Source: Desulfonatronum sp. | Lineage (GTDB): Bacteria; Desulfobacterota; Desulfovibrionia; Desulfovibrionales; Desulfonatronaceae | DNA length: 9,129 bases | Assembly: GCA_007127655.1 (NCBI GenBank) | Contig: SKYX01000142.1 | Coordinates: 1 to 9,129 of the forward strand | Direction of reading: 5' to 3' | Shown: piece after piece, positions 1 through 7,141 of the stretch | How positions within the stretch are numbered: the first letter of the stretch is position 1 | Layout: each line of letters starts with the position of its first letter | Notes under the pieces: model-generated | The model's database searches: none | What the model was told of the DNA's origin: nothing | What the model saw: the letters and a program-made list of their open reading frames with translations, nothing else | Translations under genes and position numbers: made by a program

Positions 1-1094
1 TCGATATTGCAGTAGGACACGTCCAGGCCAACCCGGCGCAGGGCCTGGACCAGTTCCCGAGACTGCTCTGGTGGAAAGAGCCAATCGCTGGTGAAAGAGG
101 CGACCAGAAACGGACAGCGGCAGCCGGAAAAGGCCGTGGACAGGCGGCCGTAGGCCGCCTCCAGGTCGAAGTAGTCCATAGCCCGGGTGATGTAGAGATA
201 GGTGTTGGCATCGAAGCGGCGCACGAAGCTCGATCCCTGATGGTGCAGGTAGTTTTCCACCTGAAAGTCCTTGGTCAGGCAGAAGGAACGGCCCTGACCG
301 TTGATGTAGCGGCGGGAGAACTTGCGGAGCATGGCCTGTTCGGACAGATAGGTGATGTGCCCGATCATCCGGGCCAGTCCCAGCCCTCGTTCCGGCTGGG
401 CGTTCAGGGGATATTGGCCTCCGTTCCAGTCCGGGTCGCTCATGATCGCCTGCCGGGCCACCTCGTTGAAGGCGATGGCCTGGGGCGAGAGGCGGGCCGT
501 GGTGGCGATGGGAATGGCCCCTCGGACCATTTCCGGGAAGCTGATGGCCCACTGCAAGACTTGCATTCCGCCCAGAGACCCGCCGATCACGGCCAGCAGC
601 CGGGGCACACCCAGGTGCTTGAGCAGCCGACGCTGGACCTGGACCATGTCCTTGACCGTATAGAAGGGGAAGTCCAGCCCGTAGGGCTTGCCCGTGGCCG
701 GATCGATGCTGGACGGCCCGGTGGAGCCCTTGCACCCGCCCAGGAAGTTGCTGGAGATCACGAAGTACTTGTCCGTGTCCAGCGCCTTGCCCGGCCCGAT
801 CAGGACGTCCCACCAGCCCGGTTTTTCATCCTTTTCCAGACCGTAATACCCAGCAGCGTGGGCGTCCCCGGACAGGGCGTGGCAGACCAGCACGGCGTTG
901 TCCCGGGCCTCGTTCAGTTGACCGTAGGTTTCATACGCCACGGTGACGGGGTGCAGGGTCTGGCCGGACTCCAGGTGCAGGGTTTCTCCGGGGCCTTCAA
1001 AGGTAACCGTTTGGGTCCGGACCGGTTCCAGCCGCCGGACCTCGGGTGGTCGAATTTCCGGGAGAGTTTCCGGACGTTTGACAATTTGCGTCAT
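1..1094 (-). CDS. metX: Homoserine O-acetyltransferase MetX, C-terminus cut by window edge
   Basis: My translation of the minus strand gives 364 codons from ATG 1094-1092, open to the window edge. The enzyme acetylates homoserine from acetyl-CoA, the committed step towards methionine by the sulfhydrylation route, in the cytoplasm. Visible alpha/beta-hydrolase features are the CHALSGDAH segment (71-79), the family stretch SNFLGGCKGSTGP (115-127), the nucleophile elbow GGSLGGM with catalytic Ser173, and SDWLFP with the probable catalytic Asp337. The catalytic His lies beyond the window. The start is set by GGAG seven bases upstream of the ATG. The gene is read away from the ABC remnant, and no metY or other methionine gene is upstream. 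Some members of this family use succinyl-CoA instead, and that cannot be decided here. The family call is very secure. Confidence 0.96.
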   Translation of the reverse strand, partial: MTQIVKRPETLPEIRPPEVRRLEPVRTQTVTFEGPGETLHLESGQTLHPVTVAYETYGQLNEARDNAVLVCHALSGDAHAAGYYGLEKDEKPGWWDVLIGPGKALDTDKYFVISSNFLGGCKGSTGPSSIDPATGKPYGLDFPFYTVKDMVQVQRRLLKHLGVPRLLAVIGGSLGGMQVLQWAISFPEMVRGAIPIATTARLSPQAIAFNEVARQAIMSDPDWNGGQYPLNAQPERGLGLARMIGHITYLSEQAMLRKFSRRYINGQGRSFCLTKDFQVENYLHHQGSSFVRRFDANTYLYITRAMDYFDLEAAYGRLSTAFSGCRCPFLVASFTSDWLFPPEQSRELVQALRRVGLDVSYCNI

Positions 1095-1112
1095 GATGAC
1101 TCCAATATCAGG

Positions 1113-1136
1113 CTCAAGACCGAGGTCTCTATTGAG
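1113..1136 (-). promoter_or_regulatory. Hairpin just upstream of the metX ribosome site
   Basis: CTCAA plus GAC (1113-1120) pair with GTC and TTGAG (1125-1127, 1132-1136) around a CGAG loop, with a four-base bulge. The base of the stem lies about ten bases from the metX Shine-Dalgarno GGAG, so the structure could gate translation. A further 6-bp stem lies upstream (GTCTCT 1240-1245 with AGAGAC 1258-1263). Beyond these elements I see nothing else in 1137-1293. Confidence 0.3.
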
Positions 1137-1293
1137 TTCACAGTTTGGGGCGCAACGGATAAGCTCGGACCAGAACCCGGACGATTCCAAGGTTCCGAAA
1201 TCTCGGCTCGCGGTCCATGTCGTCTGTTTTGCGAATGAAGTCTCTCGGATTGGGGAAAGAGACCGAACGAAGCGGGATCAACACCGGGAGGGT

Positions 1294-1324
1294 GGGCCTG
1301 AACGCGGCGGGCGCCTTCAGGCCC
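1294..1324 (-). promoter_or_regulatory. Perfect 9-bp GC-rich hairpin in metX leader
   Basis: GGGCCTGAA (1294-1302) and TTCAGGCCC (1316-1324) pair exactly around a 13-base GC-rich loop. It lies directly downstream, in the metX direction, of the hairpin at 1330-1354, and it overlaps the stop codon of the possible leader ORF. There is no T-tract on the metX strand, so intrinsic termination is not indicated. A pause, Rho-linked or translational-coupling role is possible. Confidence 0.45.
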
Positions 1325-1412
1325 CGGCCATGCACCATAAGAATGATGGTGCATCCGGAAAGGCATCCCGTTGCGGCGGGGGGACGAGATGTGAAAAAAG
1401 AATGATCTGCAT
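1317..1412 (-). CDS. Possible 31-residue leader ORF upstream of metX
   Basis: Minus-strand ATG 1412-1410 opens a 31-codon frame, MQIILFSHLVPPPQRDAFPD then APSFLWCMAGA, ending in TGA at 1319-1317. A GGAG lies eight bases before the ATG, a plausible ribosome site. The frame runs through the first perfect hairpin (1330-1354), and its stop codon falls inside the arm of the second (1294-1324), an arrangement typical of attenuators or translation-coupled leaders. It has no run of Met codons (only residues 1 and 28), so a classical methionine leader peptide is not supported. It may be chance. I do not recognise the peptide. Confidence 0.3.
   Translation of the reverse strand: MQIILFSHLVPPPQRDAFPDAPSFLWCMAGA
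1330..1354 (-). promoter_or_regulatory. Perfect 9-bp hairpin in metX leader
   Basis: ATGCACCAT (1330-1338) and ATGGTGCAT (1346-1354) are exact reverse complements around a 7-base loop. In metX leader RNA this forms a stable stem. As DNA it is a dyad that could bind a repressor. No run of T follows, so it is not a terminator. Confidence 0.5.
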
Positions 1413-1448
1413 GGCTGCGACTCCCTGGAAAATAGGGGATGAGGGGAG

Positions 1449-1476
1449 AAATTAGCGCTTTTCAGATGCAAGTCAA
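1449..1476 (-). promoter_or_regulatory. Weak candidate sigma-70 promoter for the metX leader
   Basis: Reading the minus strand, TTGACT (1476-1471, five of six to the -35 consensus) is followed after 16 bases by TAATTT (1454-1449, only three of six to the -10 consensus). It would start RNA near 1442, giving a leader of about 350 nt before metX. The weak -10 box keeps this tentative. No other site between here and metX looked better by eye. Confidence 0.3.
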
Positions 1477-1502
1477 GAATCTCACGAAACAGGAGAGCGA
1501 TC

Positions 1503-2216
1503 ATGTCCTCCTTGAAACATGCTGAAACGTCGGAAAAGTCGAGAACCTCTGAAGCTTCCGAAGTTGCCAGGGTCGTGTTCCATGCCGAAGCACTGACCAA
1601 GATTTACCGCATGGGCGAAGTGGAGGTCTTTGCCTTGCGCGGGGTGGATCTGGACTTGTACCGCGGCGAATTCGTGGTTCTGCTGGGACCTTCGGGGAGC
1701 GGCAAGTCCACGCTGCTGAACATTCTGGGCGGCCTGGATCGGCCCACCAGCGGCCTGGTCCGCTGCCAGGGGGCCGTGGGCCGCGAGGACCAGCTTTCCC
1801 ATCACTATCTTTCCGTTGAGCTGGACCAACTGGCCACCATGGCCACCCTGTTTCCAACTATCTTTCTGGGGGTGGCCGCCTTTTTGCTGAACGTGATCTT
1901 CACCCGGTTGATCAGCACCCAGCGCGAACAGATCGCCATTCTCAAGGCCTTTGGCTACTCCAATGCGCGAATCTGTACGCACTACGCCCGGATGGTTCTG
2001 CTGATCTCTCTGCTGGGCCAGACGTCGCGCATGGTGCTGCGGAACATGGAGCGTCGCCCGGTCAAGACCCTGCTGTCCGTGGCCGGCATTGGCCTGGCGT
2101 GCGCCATCCTGATGGTCGGTCGGTTCCAGGAAGGGTCCGTGGACTACCTGATCAAGGTGCAGTACGGCCTGGCCCAGCGCGACGACGTGCGGGTCCAATT
2201 GCGCGGCGGCGGATGA
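1503..2216 (+). pseudogene. Collapsed ABC exporter: ATPase N-terminus fused in frame to FtsX-type permease pieces
   Basis: The 237-codon frame starts at ATG 1503, with AGGAG eight bases upstream. Residues 28-87 are the start of a LolD/MacB/DevA-type ATPase: the A-loop region [20 protein letters not shown], Walker A GPSGSGKS (62-69) and GGLDRPTSG. It then breaks off, and the Q-loop, LSGGQ signature, Walker B and H-loop are absent. Residues about 106-172 match an FtsX-family permease core ([35 protein letters not shown]). Residues about 174-230 match the start of that permease's second half ([37 protein letters not shown]). So two internal deletions, near nt 1764-1815 and near 2018, plus loss of the 3' end, have merged two genes while keeping the frame. 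It cannot be an active transporter. Whether a chimeric protein is made is unknown. Confidence 0.85.
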
Positions 2217-2292
2217 ATCCCGACGGGCCGGGCCGATGAAGAGCAGTACCGACCCGACCCCGAAAACCCGGTCATTCCTTGGAGGTGATGCA

Positions 2293-2694
2293 GTGTTGTT
2301 CAAGTATGTTTGCGCATGGTTCGGGATGATGGTCTTGGCGATCCTCAACGGTGGGGTGCGGGATGGGGTGTACGCGGATCATTTCGGCGCTTTGGCGGCG
2401 CATCAGATATCCACGGCGGCTTTGCTGGTGCTTTTCGTGATCTCCTTCCGGGTTCTGACTACGAAGTGGCCGCTCGCCTCATCCCGACAAGCCTGGGCGA
2501 TCGGTTTGATCTGGTTGGCGATGACCCTGGTTTTTGAGTTCGGGATGGGCCGCTTCGTCTCCGGCCTGCCTTGGAGCGCCATGTTTCACGACTACAATCT
2601 TTTCGCCGGTCGCGTCTGGGTGGTGATACCGCTTTGGGTTTTGATCGGGCCGTATCTGTTCTTTCGGCTAAACGTCGTCAAGGAGCAACGCTGA
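2293..2694 (+). CDS. Small four-helix inner-membrane protein, conserved hypothetical
   Basis: I place the start at GTG 2293, not at the in-frame ATG 2236, because GGAGGTGAT (2281-2289) is a near-perfect complement of the 16S tail, seven bases from the GTG measured from GGAGG. The GTG start also puts the first hydrophobic helix at the N-terminus. The 133-residue product has four hydrophobic stretches (about 4-21, 31-50, 66-84 and 103-124) and a conserved-looking loop with GRFVSGLPWSAMFHDYNLFAGR between helices 3 and 4. Its C-terminus is short and basic (KEQR). It resembles a family of small uncharacterised bacterial membrane proteins that I recall but cannot name, and no function can be given. 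It lies 76 bases behind the ABC remnant and may once have belonged to that export cluster. Confidence 0.8.
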   Translation: MLFKYVCAWFGMMVLAILNGGVRDGVYADHFGALAAHQISTAALLVLFVISFRVLTTKWPLASSRQAWAIGLIWLAMTLVFEFGMGRFVSGLPWSAMFHDYNLFAGRVWVVIPLWVLIGPYLFFRLNVVKEQR

Positions 2695-2725
2695 ACATTT
2701 GGCGGCAACGAGTCGCTCGCCTGTG

Positions 2726-2751
2726 GGCTTCAGGGGGGTACCCAGGAAGCC
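2726..2751 (+). terminator. Terminator-like stem after the membrane protein
   Basis: GGCTTC (2726-2731) pairs with GAAGCC (2746-2751), with an inner GGG/CCC pairing. The stem ends 57 bases after the stop codon. What follows is ATTCTTC, only a poor T-tract, so termination would be weak or Rho-assisted. Confidence 0.3.
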
Positions 2752-3021
2752 ATTCTTCAAACATGGGCCACTTCGCTTCCCGGCCTTTAAGCAACACGAG
2801 AAAATTGCTTGATATGCTCGTAATTTTCTGCCAGGGATGACACGAAGTCATTAGAGTGATCAGTTTCGTGGCGGTTTTGACAGGTTACTGATTATTTCTG
2901 CCACCTTATTGATGAGGCGATGCCGTGATCCCCATGAAGTTCAGTTGGGTTTTACCAACCAGCCCCGTACGTCCGCTTTATCCGCACTTCATCGATCCTC
3001 CACAACCTTGGAACCATCTTC
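2752..3021 (+). promoter_or_regulatory. Upstream region of the hybrid kinase, with dyads and a direct repeat
   Basis: This gene-free stretch holds an 8-bp dyad, AGAAAATT (2799-2806) with AATTTTCT (2822-2829), interleaved with ACGAG/CTCGT (2796-2800, 2817-2821). A 6-bp dyad, CACGAA/TTCGTG (2841-2846, 2865-2870), follows. The nonamer TTTCTGCCA occurs twice, at 2825 and 2895, exactly 70 bases apart. A perfect -35-like TTGACA lies at 2877-2882, but no acceptable -10 box sits at the right distance, and I found no good sigma-54 site. The dyads could be operator sites for the kinase gene. This rests on pattern only. Confidence 0.3.
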
Positions 3022-6000
3022 ATGTCCGAAACAACACCTCGCGACAACGCACCTGCCCCTGCTTTTGACGCCCAGGACATCCTGGACAACGCACCCATCG
3101 GCATTTTCACGTCCACGCCGGAAGGGCGATATACCTTTGCCAATCCGGCCATGGCCCGCATGTACGGCTATGATTCTCCTGAAGATTTACTGACATCAGT
3201 TACGGACATATCCCGGCAGATTTACGTGGACCCGGCAGATCGGTTCCGGTTCTACCAGATGCTGGAAAATGCCGAATCCGCAAGGAATTATGAGTCGTTG
3301 CACAAGCGCAAAGATGGTTCCACATTTTGGGCGCTGGAGTTCGTGCTTTTGGTTCGGAATACGGACAGCAGTCTACCTCTTGTTCACGGTTTTGTTGCGG
3401 ACATTTCACAACAGAAACTCGTCCAGGAGAAGCAATGTAGGCAGTTGCTTCAAACCAGCAAGTCCTTGCCCGCTGATGGGTCAGTTGAGCATGGCCAGGA
3501 GATTGTGCTGAAGAATATCATCGACCCTTCTGTCATTCAGCAATTGATGAATGATATCGAAGGACTGACCGGTATTGGAGGAGCACTTCTGGACTTGCAC
3601 GGCAACGTGTTGGCCTCCACAGGCTGGCAGGACATTTGCTTCAAATTCCATCGCACCCACCAGGAAACCAGCCGCAATTGCATGGAAAGCGACAGCATGC
3701 TTTCCCAGGGCGTTGAGCCTGGTCAGTACAAGGTCTACCGGTGCAAGAACAATATGCTGGACATCGTCATGCCCATCATGGTTGAGGGCAGACATTTGGG
3801 CAATCTCTTCACCGGCCAGTTTTTTTTCACGGATGAGCCTCCGGACCATGAAGTTTTCAGGGCTCAGGCCAGGAAATACGATTTTGATGAAGATGAATAT
3901 CTTGCGGCGTTGAGACGTGTCCCGTTGCTGGATAAAGATGTCGTGACCAAGGTTCTACAATTTTATGTAAAGCTGGCAGAAATTATCAGCACGGCAGGGT
4001 TCAACAATCTCCTGCTCGAAAGGCATTTGGTTGAACGCGAAAGCCTGATCAGGGCCTTGCGTGAGAGCGAGGAAAAGCACCGTCGCTTGTTCGAAACCAT
4101 GGCCCAGGGAGTGATCTACCAGGCAGCCGACGGGGCCATCATCTCGGCCAACTCCTCCGCGGAAAGGATTCTTGGCCTCACATTCGACCAGATGTGGGGC
4201 AAGACTTCCATGGACCCGCGCTGGAAGATGACCATGGAAGACGGTTCAGGAGCTGCGGGAACCGATCACCCTGCCATGGTCGCCCTGCGTACCGGCGAAA
4301 CCGTCGGGCCAGTGATCCGGGGCGTATTCCATCCGGACAAGAACGCTCATGTCTGGTTGTCCATCACGGCCATTCCCTTGTTCCATCCGGGAGAAACACA
4401 GCCCTATCAAGCTTACGCCACGTTCGAGGATATTACCGAATCAAAGCAGGCGGAAAAGGCGCTTCGCAGAAGTGAGAATCTGTTCAGGAACGTGTTTGAA
4501 ACACTGCCTATTGGATTGTGGATCGCGGACAAGAACGGAAAGCTTATACAAGGCAACCCGGCAGGAGTGGCAATTTGGGGGGCGGAGCCCAATGTCGGTC
4601 AGCAAGGGTATGGAGCTTTCAGGGCGAGACGTCTGCCCTCTGGAGAAGAAATCGCTTCGGATGATTGGGCTTTGGCCTACACTGTGAACAAAGGTGCAAC
4701 TGTTGTTGATGAACTTTTAGAGATAGACGCCTTTGACGGAACAAAGAAAATTATCCTCAACTACACCACTCCGGTGCTGGACGAAACGGGAAAAGTTGAA
4801 GCTGCCATTGTCGTCAATCAGGAGATTACTTCGCGCTATCGGGCCGAGGAAGCGCTGCGGGCCAGCGAGGAAAAGCACCGCCGCCTGTTCGAAACCATGG
4901 CCCAGGGTGTGATCTACCAGGCCGTTGATGGGGCCATCATCTCGGCCAATCCGGCGGCTGAGCGAATTCTTGGTCTCAGCTTCGACCAACTGCGCGATGA
5001 GACCTTCATGGATTCGCGTTGGAAGATGAGTTATAAAGACGGAACAGCGGTGTCGGTCGCGGATTATCCGGCCATGATCGCCCTGCGCACCGGAGAGACT
5101 GTAGGACCTGTTATCCGTGGCGTATATCATCCGGACAAAAAAACACACATCTGGTTATCCATCACGTCCACTCCCTTGTTCCAACCGGGAGACCCAAGAC
5201 CCTTTCAGTCATATTCAATGTTTGAAGATATTACCGAGTCTAAACGGCTCGAAGATGACTTGTTGGTAAGCGAAGAACGGTTCAGGCTAAGCATGGATGC
5301 CACAAGCGACGGTGTCTGGGATTGGGATATTCAGACAGGCAATGTCTACTACAGCCCAGGCTATGTCAGGATGCTCGGCTATGCGTCCACAGATATCCCC
5401 GAACATGTGAATTCATGGCTCGATCTGATTCACCCCGACGACAAGGAGCAAGCCTTCAAAAAGAACAAGGAGTGCATCGAGAATCGTGTGGAATCCTTTG
5501 CCGTTGAATTTCGGATGCAAGCAAAAAATGGAGAGTGGAAATGGATTTTGGGACGTGGCCATGCGGTGTCCAGGGATGGCTCTGGCCGGGCAATGCGCAT
5601 GATAGGTACCCATCAAGATATCACCGAGCGCAAGCAAGCGGAACAGGAGAGAGAATCACTTCAATCCCAGTTGCTTCAGGCCCAGAAAATGGAATCCGTG
5701 GGCATTCTGGCCGGCGGCTTGGCCCACGACTTCAACAATCTGCTTCACACCATGCGGGGCAATGTTGAATTGATTTCCAAGAACGAATCCCTTGATCCCC
5801 AGGTAAGGACCCGTTTGCAGACCGTGACCAAGTCTATGGACCGGGGGGGGCAATTGGTGCAACAGCTTCTGCTCTTTAGCCGCAAGGCTGAGTCACGGAA
5901 GATGCATGTAGATCTGAACCAGGAAGTTGAAGGCTTGGTTCGAATTCTGGAACGGACCATCCCCAAAATGATCGCCCTGGAACTGCACCTTGCAGCGGAA

Positions 6001-6828
6001 GCGTGGCCACTGCTTGCCGACCCGGTGCAGGTCGAACAGGTCCTGCTTAACCTTGTCAACAACGCCGTGGACGCCATGCCCGAGGGCGGCAGGCTGACCA
6101 TCGAAACCGACAATATGGTACTGGATGAGGATTTTGTCAGAACTCTCCCTGGAGCTGTCGCCGGTCGTTACGTGCGCCTGACCGTCTCAGACACGGGTTG
6201 CGGTATGGATGAGAAAACGCTCAAACATGTTTTCGATCCTTTCTTCACCACGAAGGAGGTGGACAAGGGCACCGGTTTGGGGCTGGCCTCGGCCTACGGC
6301 ATCGTCAAGGCCCATGGCGGGTTCATCCTGTGCTCCAGCGAGGTGGGGTCGGGGACGACGTTCAGAGTATATCTGCCCGCCACCGATACATTCAAGACCG
6401 TCTCCGATACACCCCATCAACCCGAAGCCAAGATCAAGGCCAACATGGACGGAGACAACGACGTCAGAACCATCCTGGTGGTGGACGACGAGCCGACAAT
6501 CCGGGAGCTGACTCAAGAAGCCCTGGAGGATTTCGGCTACACCGTTCTCAACGCCGCCAGTGGAGAAGAGGCCCTTCGGGCGTATCGGGAATGCGGCCAT
6601 ATTATCGACCTGGTCCTGCTGGACCTGAACATGCCTGGCATGGGTGGGCACAAATGCCTCCATGAGTTGCAGCGGTTCGACCCGGCGGTCAAGGTGATCA
6701 TCGCCAGCGGTTATGCGGTCAATAGCAGTGGAAAAGACTCCCTTCTCTGCGGTGCCAAAGGCTTCATCGGCAAGCCGTACCAGTTGAAGGAACTTGCGGC
6801 GATGGTCCGAGAGGTGCTTGAAGGGTAG
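3022..6828 (+). CDS. Hybrid sensor histidine kinase: PAS-PocR-4xPAS-HisKA-HATPase-REC
   Basis: This is a 1268-residue signalling protein with no membrane helix or signal peptide, hence cytoplasmic. Domains in order are PAS (about 18-130), PocR (about 170-340, with C206, H210, C220 and C241 in the usual ICxKFH...C...YRC pattern), and PAS at about 348-475, 482-610, 614-741 and 750-870. A HisKA follows with phosphoacceptor H902 in LAHDFNN, then a HATPase with N-box N1010/N1014, DTGCGM (1057-1062) and GTGLGL (1083-1088). The C-terminal receiver has acidic D1155/D1156, phospho-Asp D1201, S1229 and K1251. All catalytic residues are present, so phosphorelay from H902 to D1201 is expected. PocR domains are thought to bind small organic ligands, but the ligand here is unknown. 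The start has only a weak GGA nine bases upstream, and no better in-frame start was found. No partner regulator gene is adjacent. Confidence 0.95.
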   Translation: MSETTPRDNAPAPAFDAQDILDNAPIGIFTSTPEGRYTFANPAMARMYGYDSPEDLLTSVTDISRQIYVDPADRFRFYQMLENAESARNYESLHKRKDGSTFWALEFVLLVRNTDSSLPLVHGFVADISQQKLVQEKQCRQLLQTSKSLPADGSVEHGQEIVLKNIIDPSVIQQLMNDIEGLTGIGGALLDLHGNVLASTGWQDICFKFHRTHQETSRNCMESDSMLSQGVEPGQYKVYRCKNNMLDIVMPIMVEGRHLGNLFTGQFFFTDEPPDHEVFRAQARKYDFDEDEYLAALRRVPLLDKDVVTKVLQFYVKLAEIISTAGFNNLLLERHLVERESLIRALRESEEKHRRLFETMAQGVIYQAADGAIISANSSAERILGLTFDQMWGKTSMDPRWKMTMEDGSGAAGTDHPAMVALRTGETVGPVIRGVFHPDKNAHVWLSITAIPLFHPGETQPYQAYATFEDITESKQAEKALRRSENLFRNVFETLPIGLWIADKNGKLIQGNPAGVAIWGAEPNVGQQGYGAFRARRLPSGEEIASDDWALAYTVNKGATVVDELLEIDAFDGTKKIILNYTTPVLDETGKVEAAIVVNQEITSRYRAEEALRASEEKHRRLFETMAQGVIYQAVDGAIISANPAAERILGLSFDQLRDETFMDSRWKMSYKDGTAVSVADYPAMIALRTGETVGPVIRGVYHPDKKTHIWLSITSTPLFQPGDPRPFQSYSMFEDITESKRLEDDLLVSEERFRLSMDATSDGVWDWDIQTGNVYYSPGYVRMLGYASTDIPEHVNSWLDLIHPDDKEQAFKKNKECIENRVESFAVEFRMQAKNGEWKWILGRGHAVSRDGSGRAMRMIGTHQDITERKQAEQERESLQSQLLQAQKMESVGILAGGLAHDFNNLLHTMRGNVELISKNESLDPQVRTRLQTVTKSMDRGGQLVQQLLLFSRKAESRKMHVDLNQEVEGLVRILERTIPKMIALELHLAAEAWPLLADPVQVEQVLLNLVNNAVDAMPEGGRLTIETDNMVLDEDFVRTLPGAVAGRYVRLTVSDTGCGMDEKTLKHVFDPFFTTKEVDKGTGLGLASAYGIVKAHGGFILCSSEVGSGTTFRVYLPATDTFKTVSDTPHQPEAKIKANMDGDNDVRTILVVDDEPTIRELTQEALEDFGYTVLNAASGEEALRAYRECGHIIDLVLLDLNMPGMGGHKCLHELQRFDPAVKVIIASGYAVNSSGKDSLLCGAKGFIGKPYQLKELAAMVREVLEG
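4066..5244 (+). repeat. Internal PAS duplication within the kinase gene
   Basis: Residues 349-475 (nt 4066-4446) and 615-741 (nt 4864-5244) align without a gap at a constant offset of 266 codons (798 bp). By my count 92 of 127 residues are identical. Identity is highest at the ends (SEEKHRRLFETMAQGVIYQA, RTGETVGPVIRGV, FEDITESK) and lowest in the middle (about 42-67 of the unit), the region likely to line the PAS pocket. The unrelated PAS at 482-610 sits between the copies. Confidence 0.9.
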
Positions 6829-6908
6829 GCAATATGAGGCCATCACGCTGAGTCGGTGCAAGCGCGATGCGAAGATGCTCAAACAGCTCATCCTCGAGGC
6901 CCATCGGC

Positions 6909-7073
6909 ATGACCGCCCTGATGCAGGTGTTTTTCAAGGTGACTCAAGGCCAGGTGGCCAACCCGGAATGGGAGGCCAGGCTGGAGGGTGTTTCCTGCAA
7001 GTTTCGTGAACTGGCGGACAAGGCAAAGGGCTGGAGCCGGGACAAGGCCGCTGCCCAGGCGTCTGATGGATGA
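6909..7073 (+). CDS. Short hypothetical ORF, possibly a frameshifted gene remnant
   Basis: ATG 6909 opens a 54-codon frame with GAGG nine bases upstream. The product MTALMQVFFKVTQGQVANPE... contains EWEARLEGVSCKFRELADKA and a charged, helix-prone tail, and looks protein-like in composition. Just upstream, in another frame (about 6830-6911), YEAITLSRCKRDAKMLKQLI also reads like a real amphipathic helix. A one-base shift near 6905-6911 would join the two into one protein, so this may be the broken end of a longer gene. I do not recognise the family. No signal peptide or membrane segment is visible. It lies between the kinase and the periplasmic gene, on the same strand as both. Confidence 0.4.
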   Translation: MTALMQVFFKVTQGQVANPEWEARLEGVSCKFRELADKAKGWSRDKAAAQASDG

Positions 7074-7093
7074 TCAATCACGTGGGCTCAACC

Positions 7094-7114
7094 TGGAAGG
7101 CTCTAGTCCTTCCA
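7094..7114 (+). promoter_or_regulatory. Perfect 7-bp hairpin ahead of the secreted-protein gene
   Basis: TGGAAGG (7094-7100) and CCTTCCA (7108-7114) pair exactly around a 7-base loop, 28 bases before ATG 7142. No T-tract follows. It could be an operator dyad or a structure in the 5' UTR. Confidence 0.25.
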
Positions 7115-7141
7115 CTCAAATGACGAGAATAGGAGGAAAGC

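Noticed and set aside
240..1238. Long plus-strand reading frame of 332 codons across metX
   Set aside because: It is a shadow of metX, which on the opposite strand has a full set of family motifs. The plus-strand translation is low-complexity and matches nothing I recognise.
1095..1442. SAM-I, SAM-II or SAH riboswitch upstream of metX
   Set aside because: I looked for the conserved core motifs I remember (for example GGCAACC of SAM-I) on the metX strand and did not find them. Only unassigned hairpins remain.
2236..2292. ATG 2236 as start of the membrane protein
   Set aside because: It lacks a good ribosome site and adds a polar, proline-rich tail. The GTG at 2293 has a near-perfect Shine-Dalgarno at the right distance.
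1482..2348. Long minus-strand frame of 288 codons across the ABC remnant
   Set aside because: The plus strand carries Walker A and permease motifs with a ribosome site. The minus-strand product is His/Gln-rich, as expected for a GC-rich antisense shadow.
2877..2912. Sigma-70 promoter at TTGACA 2877-2882
   Set aside because: The -35 box is perfect, but the bases 16-18 positions downstream are GC-rich (GCCACC), and the nearest TATT lies 24-25 bases away.
6187..6891. Minus-strand 234-codon frame over the kinase C-terminus
   Set aside because: It is antisense to the HATPase and receiver domains, which have every catalytic motif. It is a shadow.
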